Source of the DNA: Rotaria socialis
Taxonomy: Eukaryota; Rotifera; Eurotatoria; Philodinida; Philodinidae
DNA length: 64,000 nucleotides
NCBI GenBank assembly: GCA_905331475.1
Contig: CAJNYU010002424.1
Coordinates: 62,001 to 126,000 of the forward strand
Direction: 5' to 3'
Both the position numbers and the translations under genes were made by a program. Shown here piece by piece: positions 23,643-34,874 of this stretch. How positions within the stretch are numbered: position 1 is the first letter of the stretch; every line of letters starts with the position of its first letter. The notes under the pieces were generated by a model, which was given only the letters and a program-made list of their open reading frames with translations, did not search any database and was not told the origin of the DNA.

Positions 23643-24752
23643 ATGCCAAGCAAACGACCCATTAAAGCATTCTATGTTCCGAAGAAAACAATTCCAAGAG
23701 ATATTTCACAAATATCGGGTATTTCTCCTATTCCATACAGGAGTCACAGTTTAGCCTCATCTCCATCATTGCACTTTGCTGATATAAATCATTCTCCTAA
23801 TCCTATGTCATATTCACCATTGGGACGAAGATCTCAAGTATCAAATTTCAGTCAACGAGAAAAGAAGTCAAATTCATCAATACAGGAGTCATCTACGAAA
23901 CAGAGCACTGAGGTGAATAAGTGGAAATATTATAAAAGATGGTTATTAATCATTGGTGGTATATTAGTTGCTGTTTGCTTAGTTGCACTTATTGCATTGC
24001 TAGGTGTGATGATTAGTACTACGAAAAAAGGTAATATCAGTCAACGTTCTGACTAAAAATGATATCTAAAACAAAACTATGATATAGTTAGAAGATTTTC
24101 TAGATATGAAAAAAAAACCAGTCGCTATTTGTCTTTATCTCACAATGACAGATTTGTAGATATTTTGATAATGCTAGCAATAATTCGTTATTACCTATAT
24201 TGTTGCATATTTGATATCAACTAAGACATCAATATATAAATTAATTCTATATCGATTTCTCTAGCGACAACAACAAGTACTACGACGACAACAACAAGTA
24301 CTACGACGACAACGACGACCCAGACCACCGCCACAACAACTACGACGACATCAACGACATCAACAACAACAACAACAACAACGACCACCACGACGACTTC
24401 GACAACGACTACGACAACGGCTACGACAACGACCAAAACAACAACAACAACAGTCACCACCACCACGACTTCGACGACTAGTACCACGACCAAGACGACT
24501 ACTACAGCAACTACTACTACAACAGCAACTACTACTACAACAGCAACTACTACTACTACAGCAACTACTACTACTACAGCAACTACTACTACTACAGCAA
24601 CTACTACTACGACTTCGACAACGGACACGACAACGACAACATCGGGCACCACAACCACCACCTCAGACACCACAACCACCACCTCAGACACAACAACTAC
24701 CACCTCAGACACAACAACTACCACCTCAGACACCACAACCACCACGCCATAA
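23643..24752 (+). CDS. Type II membrane protein with poly-Thr mucin-like stalk
   Basis: Two exons, 23643-24030 and 24265-24752, join in phase to 291 aa. Residues 1-97 are a basic, Ser/Pro-rich cytoplasmic tail with no signal peptide. A single membrane helix follows (WLLIIGGILVAVCLVALIALLGV, here split for length: WLLIIGGILVAV then CLVALIALLGV, ~100-123). The second exon codes ~160 residues that are almost all Thr, with scattered Ser, Ala, Asp and Lys, later in TTTTTSD-type units. Such a stalk would be heavily O-glycosylated outside the cell. The protein stops right after the stalk, which is odd because such stalks usually carry a domain. Degraded pieces that could be that domain lie at 25200-25836. 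The opposite-strand poly-Val ORF is a shadow of the Thr codons. Confidence 0.7.
24265..24745 (+). repeat. ACN-rich trinucleotide array coding poly-Thr
   Basis: Nearly pure ACA/ACG/ACC/ACT codons with higher-order units (ACTACTACTACTACAGCA near 24540-24600 and a ~27-bp ACC..TCAGAC unit near 24650-24730). Length polymorphism is expected. Confidence 0.8.
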
Positions 24753-25199
24753 ACCATGACGATAACTATCTAAAGTAAAATGAATTGTGTTGTATTTAGA
24801 ACTAACTTGTTTTTCATTACGATGACTATCTTCGAGTTTAAATTTACACAAGTTTTTTTTCCAACACAAACACGATTAGACTGTTAACAAGAATCTAATT
24901 ATGATATCTTGATTTAATGAAAAAAAATAGCGAGTTTTTGTTGGAAATGATTCTGGAATAATTTGATTCTAAGTTAAATACCTAAATATGTACTATTTCT
25001 TTATTTGAGATACAACATTAGTTAGAAGTGAGTTCTTCACATGAATACAAGTATATGTTGCTGTTCCTTTTAATTTAATTTCCTAACTGCTATACTATTA
25101 AACATGATTCCAACGAAACTTTCACTTTCTCAAAGACCAAATAATTGAAAACCTTGAAAATCTTATGAATTCCTTTGATCAATGATATTATTTTATATT

Positions 25200-25836
25200 T
25201 TTTAGTGATAATCAGTAATGAAAATGCTATTGGTAAGACATTTTCCTATTTTCTATGTGCGAAATTGAATGCTTCTCTTCTGTTCGAAATAACATCAGAT
25301 GCGATGGAGTCGATCAACATGGATTCGACGATAGTCTAACCAGCACATTTGACAATTGTCAGTATTAACATTTTAAAGAAACCAAAACACTTTATCTATT
25401 GATATTCCGAGTGAGAAAACTTGAAGCGCCAAATCATACAGTTTTTTGTCGTATTTTACCACTGAATAAATAAATAAGTATATATATATATCACAAACAT
25501 AGTAGGCATGCTCAAGATTGTATTTGAAATCCTGATACATGATTACAAATTAGTAGCGATCATAAAGATGAATCCGTTGTTTACTTATATATATATATAT
25601 ATGTAAATAGTTGACAGTCACTCGAAGAAGGAAACCTTAAGAATTACAAAATCAATATCGAAATAAAATTTCGACAACCATCTTTTTCCGTTGTCACTGT
25701 TTGCTTTCATTTTGCTGAAGCGTTTGTTGATACATTGCCATCATTGGATCAGAATATTTTTACTTATGTAGCTTATCGACATATTGCAAAGAAAACAATA
25801 ACACTTGAATTATTGATGGACCAGTCTGATGAATGA
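25200..25836 (+). pseudogene. Possible remnant of an extracellular domain (LDL-A-like)
   Basis: At ~25293-25362 a frame reads NNIRCDGVDQHGFDDSLT, resembling the C-terminal half of an LDL receptor class A repeat (CDGxxDCxDxSDE) with one Cys replaced. At 25663-25836 a separate open stretch codes VVTVCFHFAEAFVDTLPSLD and ends DQSDE before a stop. Neither joins cleanly to the poly-Thr gene upstream. I infer decayed downstream exons of that gene, with low confidence. Confidence 0.25.
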
Positions 25837-26924
25837 TTGAAAATTTGCATTGTGATTGGCTGTATTTAATTAACTATAGTTGAAATTATTTGATAAGTTG
25901 CTTTTTTTTAAAAGTATAACTCTACCTACGTAGCATTGTTGTGTAATGTATTGCCAGAGATCATGACATACTTTGCTGTGATGTTAATTTTCTGTTAATA
26001 GAATGTTTTTGATCCTTGTATCCAATCAATGATTTGTGTTATAGAAGATGTCTATCACAATCGATTAATTGGTTTCTAACTAAATAAATTTCTTGTTTTC
26101 AATAATCTCTCTCCAAATAGTAGAGTCATAGAAAATACGCAAGGGGAACTTAAGTTAAGTCAAGGGGAACAAACTGATTTCAATCTCGGAAATCAAGTTG
26201 AAATCATAATTTTTCTATTTATGAGCCAGTACACATAAACAACGACGAATTCACACAGAAGCGGTTCAATCGAGGTCGTCATATTGCGTTCAATTAAAAA
26301 TATGTTGTAAAGGAAAGAGTTCTAAGAATTTTGACACAAACCGTTTAAAAAAATATTAATCATTTGACTTTTTATGAGCATTATACGAAAATTTCTACCA
26401 TTCACGATATCTAGAAACAACTAATTGAGCTGAAAAAGCGTCAGAGACATATATCTCGGTGAGTGCTATCTACCAAAACATTTTCGTTTTAAAATATTGA
26501 ATTGTTGGGATTTTATGAATTACTCAATATATGACAAAAGAAACATTTTTGGTAACTTGCGTAATTCAAATCTTTTGTTTGGAATTAGATATGGATTTGA
26601 AAGTTTCATTTTGGAAAGAGCACTGAAAGATACACCGTTCCTAAAAATTTCAGCTACCAGCATTGTTGCGTTTGATCAGAACCGTCCTCTCAAAAACTGA
26701 GTTTTTCGGAAAAAGCTATCTCCCAAGAAATGGATCTCCTTGGAAGCTGATGTGTAGAAACTAGAAGTACTCTCACTACGTTACAAGCCTGCGAAAAAAT
26801 TAGTGTGGCATCATTCTATAGGCACTGTCCCCAGGTTAGCTTAGGAATTGCTCGAAGAGTTGTATTATATAAGATAAATTTTACTTAGTTAAAATTAGCA
26901 TATAATCCTTTATTAGCTTCCTGA
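25837..26924. other. Intergenic, no supported feature
   Basis: AT-rich sequence up to the hAT transposon. The ORF at 26497-26700 has no recognisable domain. Confidence 0.4.
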
Positions 26925-26940
26925 CAGAGCTGGGCAAAAT

Positions 26941-27075
26941 ACTCGAAGTACTCGTACTCGAGTACTGTTTTATTGGTACTTGTACTCGTACTCGTACTCG
27001 AAGGAGTGATACTCGTACTCGTACTCGTACTCGAAGGGATGATACTCGTACTCGTACTTGTACTCGAAGGATTAA
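26941..27075 (+). repeat. Left subterminal TACTCG repeat array of the hAT element
   Basis: Repeated (TACTCG)n clusters separated by AAGGAKTGATA-like spacers. The minus-strand Ser/Thr ORF here is a by-product of the repeat. Confidence 0.75.
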
Positions 27076-27679
27076 TACTCGAAATTTTCGTAAAATATTC
27101 TGTCAATAAATTATTACGAATGCATCAGTTGTTTTTTCCTAAAAATTAGATAAATTTCTATTCATAACTTCTTTGTATATATGTGAAAATGAAAATTCAT
27201 TCGAATGCTACAAGATAGTTACTTAATAGAACCATATTTGATTCTCTTTCTCCTCCTTTTAATGCATTCGATGACGATTAAATATGATTTACTATGTATA
27301 TATATACTACTGGCGCTTTCTGTTATCCATTAATATTTAGAACGGAAATCATAAACACAAATAAGAATAAATCGTATTGAACTACCTACATTCTATTGTT
27401 TACCTCATCATATTGCTTATAGATCTTTGAATCTGCGCTTCTAATTTCTACCATCGTTTTCAATTAGATACAACTGTCGTTGGAAGAATTAATTATATAT
27501 TAAGGAAAGCTTTGTTCATCATTATCATTGTGGTTTTATCATTGTCAATCTTTTTCTTGGTTTTCTGGTAATTTTGCTTCTCATTATTAGGTATTTTACT
27601 TGATGTCTTATTGATCTAGTATTTTATTTTATTTTTACTATAGATTTGTTGTCACTCTTGTTGTTGTTGTTTATTTAAT

Positions 27680-29989
27680 ATGACTACGAATTCATCTACC
27701 TCCAACAATGGTACAGAATCCGCCATCATTGTTATGAATGATGATGCACAATGTTCGGCCGTAGTCAAACATTTTTTTTTGGATTTATATATAAATTTAG
27801 AAAAAAATCGTTGGTCTTCGAAATGTAAAACTTGCTCATCATTAATTACTGATACTTATAAGACAACTTCAAATTTTTTAAAGCATTTGAAAACCAAGCA
27901 TCGAGCATTACTTGATGAATGGAAAAATAATCAAGGACAACCGGTGAAAGATAGAAACCAACCGAAAATAAACAATGTTTTTAGTCCTGATGGAGAAAAA
28001 TGTAAGCGCATTTTTATCGTACATAAAAATAATAAATGAATCTAGATTAACTAAGAGGAAAAAATCCTGAAAGAAATTCTTGTTACAAATTATATTTATA
28101 CATACGCAGTTAAGATAGTTTACGCCTTTAATGTATTTCTGTGTCATTATTTGACTAAATAAATATGACAAATACATTGTTTTTTGTACATAGATTCTTC
28201 TAACAACATTCGACAACAACAACTTACTAACAGTATTATCAAGAATTTAATAATAAATATGGGACTACCATTGTCTATTGTTGATCATACATCATTCAAG
28301 AAATTTATGACTGACGTTGACCCAAAGTTCAAACCTATTCACAGACGTGATCTTACTCGTACATTTTTGCCAAATTTACAGAAAAAATGTGTTTTAAAAT
28401 TAAAAGAAATTTGTAATCAATCTAGTTATGTTAGTCTTACATTGGATGTTTGGACAGATCGTCGTATGAGATCTTATTTAGGTGTTACATTACATACGAT
28501 TATTAATGATGAACTGAAATCTTTTTTATTAGCATTTGATAGACTTGAAGGTAAACATACAAGTGAAAAACTTGCTACAGAATTCGATCGAATCATACAA
28601 CTGTATGATATAAAAGATAAAATTGTGCGTTTGATTACTGACAATGCCAGTAACAATTTAGCTGCTTTCGACAACATTATTTTACCAGGATTTGAAGATT
28701 ATTTTGATGAATTACAACAAGATGAAGAAGAAAAAGAAGTTGATTCTGAATCAGAATCGAATGATGAATTAAATGATGATTTAGTTGATAAAGAAAAACA
28801 ATTCCAAATACAAGATGTTGACGATACGGTGTATCAAACAAGTATTGACGATACTCATGCAGATGAATATTTACGTTTACCGTGTTTTATCCATTGTCTG
28901 CAGCTTGTCGTTAATGATGGAATTAAATCATGCACTTTAGCATCATCATCCCTTAAAAAAGTAGCAAGTTTAGCTAAACTCGCTCATTGTAGCACTGAGT
29001 TTGCTGAACGATTATCAAAAGTAAATTACAGTATTCCACGGGCAAATCGAACTCGATGGAATAGTCAATATCAAACAGTGAAAAAAGTTATTAATATTCC
29101 ATCTTCAACATTAAATTCAATACTAAATGATTTAAAAAAAAATGAACTTATTATTAACACGAAAGATAGAAAAATCTTAGAAGAATTCGTTTCTTTATTT
29201 GAACTATTTAATGAAGCAACTTTGGTCACGCAGGGAGAAAATTTTGTTACGATAAGTCTCGCTGCGCCAACAATTCTTGGCATCCTTTTTGATCTTGAAC
29301 GTGAATTAAACTCTTCTTCTTTAGTTCTTACTTCTTTATGTGAAACTCTTATATCGTCTATTAAAGCTAGATTTAGTGGACTTCTTCGTCATTTTGATTA
29401 TGATGTGCCTTTTGGATGTTATTCTATGTCAGAACGTTTTTCTGATCCAATATTTCTTATTGCACCATTGTTTGATACTCGTTTTAAATTGTTATGGCTT
29501 GAAAATCTACATAGTTCGGTAAAAACGCGTGTTACCGAGAAAATACGAACTTCATTTGTTCATTTTTTTTCTAAACTAGATTTTTCTTCATTACAGAACG
29601 AAGCAGCTGAAGTACCGAAAATAAACGAATTAAGTTCTCATGATGTCAGCATTAAAATCAGGAATTTATCGGTAAAACGAAAATGTCTTTTTCCTTATTT
29701 TGGCGAAGTAAAAAAAATTTCACATACTGATAAATCAAAAATTTTGACTGAGCTTGACCAATATTTATGCGAAGAAAATTCTAAAGAAAATTTAATTTTT
29801 GAAAAAAAACATTTGTATCCATGCTTATATCAACTTGGTTTGAAATATTTGTCAGTACCAGCTACTTCGGCTCCTGTAGAGCGCATTTTTTCTCAAGGTG
29901 GATTTGTAATGCGTCCTCATCGCGCATCATTAACTCCAAAAAATGTTTGTTTGCTAACTTTTCTTAAATGTAATAAGTCTTTGTTGTGA
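27680..29989 (+). CDS. hAT-family transposase with BED zinc finger
   Basis: Two exons (27680-28001, 28194-29989) join in phase to 705 aa. A BED-type finger has C49, C52, H69 and H74 (KCKTC ... HLKTKH). The RNase H-like catalytic core follows: first Asp in TLDVWTD, second Asp in LITDNASNN, then the CFIHCLQLVVND motif and the NRTRWNSQ motif. An acidic insert (EEEKEVDSESESNDE) lies between the second Asp and CFIHC. The C-terminal hAT dimerisation domain is present (LGLKYLSVPATSAPVERIFS ... RASLTPKNV). The enzyme excises and inserts the surrounding element by cut-and-paste in the nucleus. No stop or frameshift is seen, so the protein may be active. Confidence 0.9.
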
Positions 29990-30246
29990 ATTCATTGATG
30001 TCAACTTGATAATAAAGGAACACTTAGTATTATGATTAGGACTATGATTTATGACTTAGTCTGTATTTTTCTTTCAACGATTTATGAAATATAAGCATGT
30101 ATGTTATATTCCATGTTAAGTGTTTTAAATTTAAAGACCTAATAATTTCACCCTAAATGGATCATCAGCGATTACGATATCTCTAGTACTAGACTATCAA
30201 TATTGGTGCTTAAGCTACTCGTGCTTTTACTTGCCCTCGAATAGTT

Positions 30247-30380
30247 GGTACTCGTACTCGTACTCGTACTCGAATAGGTGGTACTCGTACTCGTACTCGT
30301 ACTCGAATAGGTGGTACTCGTACTCGTACCCGTACTCGAATAGTTGGTACTCGTACTCATACTCGTACTCGAAAAACTCC
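30247..30380 (-). repeat. Right subterminal TACTCG repeat array of the hAT element
   Basis: Four or more ~30-bp units of (TACTCG)n plus AATAGGTGG, inverted relative to the left array and ending in the right terminus. Confidence 0.75.
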
Positions 30381-30397
30381 GTACTTGCCCAGCTCTG

Positions 30398-31432
30398 AGC
30401 TGGTAGGTGTATTTTTTTTGTTATCTAGCTGTGACAAAACTCTTTAATGTCGAAGAAACAAAGTTAAATTGAAAAAACATATCGAGAATTCAGTAGAGAA
30501 TGAATCATTACATAAACTATTTAAATGCTCGATGAAAAGACAACGAAATTTAGTAATCACTTTGTATGTACTTCCAGTTGATTTGTAGTCACTGAGCAAT
30601 TCTACCTATTCGAAGTTCTCAAATAAAATTGCAAAATTTTGTTACTAGAAAAATCTGTGAAATTAAGTTTAATAGTTGTCATTATAGACTGTTTGCTTTT
30701 TAGATGAAGCAAACAAATGAAAACTCTCCGATGAATTAACTGTTCTACAATGTGTATATCAAGTAATCAAATCCAGGATATTCTAATTTTTGCTTTTCTA
30801 AACTCTGTGATACGTCTAATGCACTATCGCTTAGGAATTAGTCTTTTCCCCATGTCTTTTCTTTTTTCTCTTTTTGAAGATTTTCTAGTTGAAAATATAC
30901 ATCTAAACTTTTTGCATGTATTCATTGTATTTTTTCTACACTTATCTATAGATTCGTTTGGTTCCCAGTTTTATTTATTTCTGCGTATCTCCGTTTGTAT
31001 TGGTAACAAGGATACGAATAAGATCTATCGAAACATAACTTCTACAAAAATAACAATATTCTATAGGTCTAGTATTGATAAGTTATGACAAATAGAATGG
31101 CTGGCTTTTCAAGGATAGAAACAAAGAAATCAAAACATGTATATCCGATAAAATCCTGTTCTTGGTAGCATCATTTTTAAAGAGCATTATATTTATGAAG
31201 GACTCTTGTTGTCGAAGAGTTCAGTGACAACAACATTTGATATAAATCAATCTTAAGCAATAGAATCGAACTCAATCGCACACGCAATAAATATAAATCA
31301 ATACATCTAAACTGTTTTTTTTTTGTTATAATACAGTATTATGATGTAAACATAAGTAATATGCGTTTTATTTTAACATAAATATTGATATAAAAAAAAT
31401 AATATCTTCGATGCGTTTAAAATATCTTAAAG
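30398..31432. other. Intergenic, no supported feature
   Basis: The ORF at 30750-31088 is hydrophobic and Phe-rich but has no recognisable family. No RNA gene is seen. Confidence 0.4.
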
Positions 31433-32155
31433 TCAACCATGTGTTAGTTCTATTCCTTCTTGTACACACGCGGACCGTCTTTTCGTTAATATTCTACTAT
31501 TTTTCTCATGGCTTCGGCATTGTGTAAAATTATTATGAGTAAGAGTTCGGTGAGTATAGAAATAAGAGATCCACACAAAAATAAGATATATTAGTATTGA
31601 ACTTATTAACCCCATGAATATATATTGAAGAATTTTCAAGTTCAATTTAGTGGTCGGTAACCATGTCGATAATATCAGAGCAATAAATAGCCAAACAAAA
31701 ACTATTGTAATGATTGCTAATCCAATAGTACGACGATTTTCTGGTAAAATTTTATATCTCATTAACAGATTGTCCAGTAGGGTTAAAAGAATCAAAACAA
31801 ATATAAAGAATACAATGATTGTGAATAATAAAACAAATAGATTTGTCTCTAACCGATAAAATACTTCAGATGTATTGACTTCAATACGATTTTCTAATTC
31901 GGAAATAATTTTAAAAGTAACATTTCGAAATTTATTAATAGTTGGATCAACAATTCCAAACAGTCGATCAGCAAATTTCATAAGCAACTGTTCAAGATCT
32001 TCAATTTGAATTGATATCGATTGCATAGTAACTGGAACAATATTGATGAACACTATTATTAAGAGACACAACATGATTGCGTTTAGATACACTGCATAAC
32101 ACATCTTGTAAACGTTATCATGGAAGCCCTTTTTTACTTTCCATTCTCTATTCAC
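31433..32155 (-). CDS. Four-TM membrane protein, unknown
   Basis: A single exon of 240 aa. Hydrophobic helices lie at about residues 22-42, 107-130, 143-166 and 174-198. Between the first and second is a ~60-residue helical segment with an NVT sequon, likely extracellular. Both ends are basic and probably cytoplasmic. The topology resembles several small tetraspan families, but the Cys and CCG signatures of tetraspanins are absent and I do not recognise the protein. Confidence 0.55.
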   Translation of the reverse strand: MNREWKVKKGFHDNVYKMCYAVYLNAIMLCLLIIVFINIVPVTMQSISIQIEDLEQLLMKFADRLFGIVDPTINKFRNVTFKIISELENRIEVNTSEVFYRLETNLFVLLFTIIVFFIFVLILLTLLDNLLMRYKILPENRRTIGLAIITIVFVWLFIALILSTWLPTTKLNLKILQYIFMGLISSILIYLIFVWISYFYTHRTLTHNNFTQCRSHEKNSRILTKRRSACVQEGIELTHG

Positions 32156-32789
32156 TATCTTTTTAACGATTGTGTTATATTTTTAGACCAAAGATAAAGT
32201 TACATGGTCGCAAAATATGAGTACGATACTTATATATATATAACTGATTAGAATAGCGAATCAGGCGTCAGAATAATAATAAGACAAAAAAAAGTGATTT
32301 GGGCTTAATAAAGTTTTTATTTCGATTCAGCATAATGTTTCATAACGAATGAATTATAGACTTGTTCGATTTATTAGATATTTTTAAAAGATGAAGAAAA
32401 ATCGACCAATCTCAGTGATATTGATGGAGGAAAAAAAGAAGCTGATGTGACCTCTTCACTATAATTTGTTCTCGAAAAGATAATTAGAGTAAGCGGCGCT
32501 TGAGTGATTGTCAGAATCATACAACATAATCAATTCAGAAAACAAAGAATAATAAATTAACAGGTATTATGCTTCATCATAGTGAATCATAATAAATAAC
32601 GATAAGTCCAAATTTATTTCTATCTTACTAGATCTGAAAATCGTGTTTAAATTTCCATCGAAAGCCTTCGATCAACACCTGAGAACTTTCGTTCGTTAGC
32701 TTCTATATATCCTCATATTTGAGATACAGAAAAGTTTCATTTGAATTTTTAACTTTCACACACAGTCTTTTCAAGGCCAATATCATTTT
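32156..32789. other. Intergenic, no supported feature
   Basis: 5' flank of the four-TM gene with a TATATATATATA tract at ~32231-32242. Nothing else is identified. Confidence 0.4.
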
Positions 32790-32924
32790 TGAAAATGTTA
32801 CTCTCCAAATATTTATGATAAAATTAAATCAGATTACACGAACTGGTAACCCATTCAATTATTTGATCTTGGATTAAATTGTTGAGAACACATTGTCGTA
32901 TATGTTCACAAATAAGTCATTTTA
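32790..32924 (+). repeat. Dispersed direct repeat, copy 2, truncated by gap
   Basis: Nearly identical to 18777-18915 in the same orientation. It differs at a few positions (CTCCAAAT for CTCAAAAT, TTGTCGTATATG for CTATCGTATTTG) and runs directly into the Ns. Confidence 0.75.
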
Positions 32925-33024
32925 NNNNNNNNNNNNNNNNNNNNNNNNNNNNNNNNNNNNNNNNNNNNNNNNNNNNNNNNNNNNNNNNNNNNNNNNNNNN
33001 NNNNNNNNNNNNNNNNNNNNNNNN
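32925..33024. other. Assembly gap (100 N)
   Basis: Exactly 100 unknown bases, a conventional unknown-length scaffold gap. Sequences on its two sides may not be as close as they appear. The right edge is a GGT/GGC repeat and the left edge is a dispersed repeat, which explains the break. Confidence 0.95.
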
Positions 33025-34544
33025 GTGGTGGTGGTGGCGGCGGCGGCGGCGGTGGCGGTGGTGGTAGTGGTTTTTCACGTGGCGGAAACGGCCGATACTC
33101 TGATCATCGACAAGATTCAAGAAGTAATCAACGTAGCGGTTTTCATGAAGGTGGTGGAAATAATTATCGCGGACGAGGAAACAATTTTGGTAATCAATCA
33201 AATGATGACCGACGCGGTGGATATCATCAACGAAATGATTTTAATAGTGGACGTGGTCGCGGTGGTTTCGATAATAACCGAAATCAATACAATAGCAGAG
33301 GTTCGTTTCATGATAATCAACGTGGTGGTAGTAGTAGTGGTGGTGGTGGTGGATTCAGGCAAGATTTTAATAATCCACAACGAGGAAGACAATTCAATGA
33401 CTATGATAACAATCATCAACAGTCACAAGGTGGCGGAAGAGGATTCATGCAGAATAATAATAGTTTTAATCAACAACATGATAGACAAAGCTTTGGCTCA
33501 AGAGTAAGTTTTTTTGAAGTTCACGATATTTTAGAAAATTAAAAACGATAAGAATTTCGATGAAAATTTCAGATGGCACCACAAGATTTATCTAGAATTC
33601 AATTAATAGTTTTCTTCTACATAATTTTCGCGGACTGTTTCGTTTAACCTAAAAAGAAAAGTTGCAGATCAGAGTCGCAGTGTGAAATAGAATTTAATAA
33701 TGCATGAACTTACGTAGTGTAATCAAAATTTTTTCAAGTCATACTTAAACTACACGTATTAAAAACGAGAATTGAAAAATAAAAATTCACCGGTATGAAA
33801 TAGATACTAAGCTCATGTTTCTCTTCATTGCAATGAACAATAGACTCATGATTGCATGATTTTTATTTTAGCCGCCAATGCAACAGCAGCAACCACCACC
33901 ACCACAACAACAACAACATTCATTTCATAATCCTCAGCAGCAACAACAACAACGTTTACAACCACTTATTCAAACTCTACCATCTAATCAACAACAATTT
34001 CCATCTCATCTAACCCAAGCAACAAATAATCCTAATCTATCTCTATCAGCACAAAATTCACTCAATGTTAATCAAATGTCGAATCCTGCTAATGTTTCGC
34101 AACAAAGTGCTCTTGATCCATGGCTTGCATTATGTGCAGCTGCTCTCAATACGCAACCTACAGCGGTAGCAGCACCTCAACAACCACAACAAGATACGAA
34201 TTCTTTAACACAACAATGGGCACAATGGTTAAAAACAGCGCAAATGGTTAATTTAAAAACAATTCATCTTTAATTTGCTTTTAAAACAACTGTTTTCCAT
34301 TTAGGCACAGACAGCTCAACAAGCTCAACCTCAATTAACTGTTCAACAAGCTGATTCTCATCATCATCAGCAACAACAACAACAACAACAACAGCAGCAG
34401 CAGCAAATGCCAGATGCAAGTGCTTTGTATTATCAAGCATATTATGCTCAATTAGCTGCTGCTCAACAACAAGCTGCCGCTGCAGCTGCTGCAGCTGGAT
34501 CATCAATTGGAGGTGTTGCACCACCTAGTAATAATGATAAATAG
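33025..34544 (+). CDS. RGG- and Gln-rich RNA-binding-type protein, 5' end lost in gap
   Basis: The visible exons are 33025-33503 (open from the gap), 33872-34246 and 34305-34544, ending TAG. The first codes poly-Gly and then many RGG/GRG/NNRG units with Tyr, Phe and Asn, typical of an RGG-box low-complexity domain. The second is Gln/Pro-rich with LDPWLALCAAALN and QQWAQWLKTAQ. The third has a poly-Gln run, ALYYQAYYAQLAAA and poly-Ala. The Tyr-rich C-terminus recalls FUBP/KSRP-like proteins, but no KH or RRM domain is visible, because it would be in or before the gap. It is probably a nuclear or cytoplasmic mRNA-binding protein. The valine-rich frame over 32893-33507 is a shadow. Confidence 0.65.
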
Positions 34545-34874
34545 CTTTATTGAAGATCATTTTTATGTATATAAACCTCTGTTCTAATAAAAATAAGAAC
34601 AAGTGGTCGAGAATTTCTCTCTATTCATTTTCCTTTCTCAATTTCTAATTGAGATCATATATTGTTGTTGACTTTTTTTTGTACCGTGTGTAATTCTGCT
34701 CTTTGTTTAACTATTATTCTCATTACTTTTGTGTTTGTCTTTGTTTGGAAAACAAAATATCGTTGTTTTGTATTTATATGGATTTATTGTCTACTTATTG
34801 TCTTGAAACAAACCAACTAAAGTGATTAAATGAAAAAAAATATCAATTTGTTCCCTTTCTTTTTGAAAATGTAG

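Larger units (their letters stand above)
26925..30397 (+). mobile_element. Complete autonomous hAT DNA transposon
   Basis: A 3,473-bp element bounded by inverted CAGAGCTGGGC termini (left from 26925, right ending 30397), the hAT consensus. Inside each end is a subterminal array of TACTCG words in clusters (26941-27075 and 30247-30380, in inverted orientation), as expected for transposase-binding repeats. It encloses one intact transposase gene (27680-29989). The adjacent 8-mers are cttcctga and agctggta, which do not match, so the target-site duplication is eroded or the ends are offset. The intact ORF and termini suggest recent activity. Confidence 0.85.

Noticed and set aside
24221-24757. 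178-aa poly-Val open frame on the minus strand
   Set aside because: It is the reverse complement of the ACN codons of the poly-Thr stalk and has no independent support.
26885-27106. Ser/Thr-rich minus-strand ORF, with a similar one at 30172-30360
   Set aside because: Both are translations of the TACTCG subterminal repeats of the hAT element.
30218-30405. TACTCG arrays considered as a CRISPR or satellite array
   Set aside because: They are subterminal repeats just inside hAT termini in a eukaryotic genome, with no spacer structure.
32893-33507. 204-aa Val/Ile-rich ORF crossing the N gap
   Set aside because: Wrong frame of the RGG-coding exon; the Gly/Arg/Asn frame splices correctly to the next exon.
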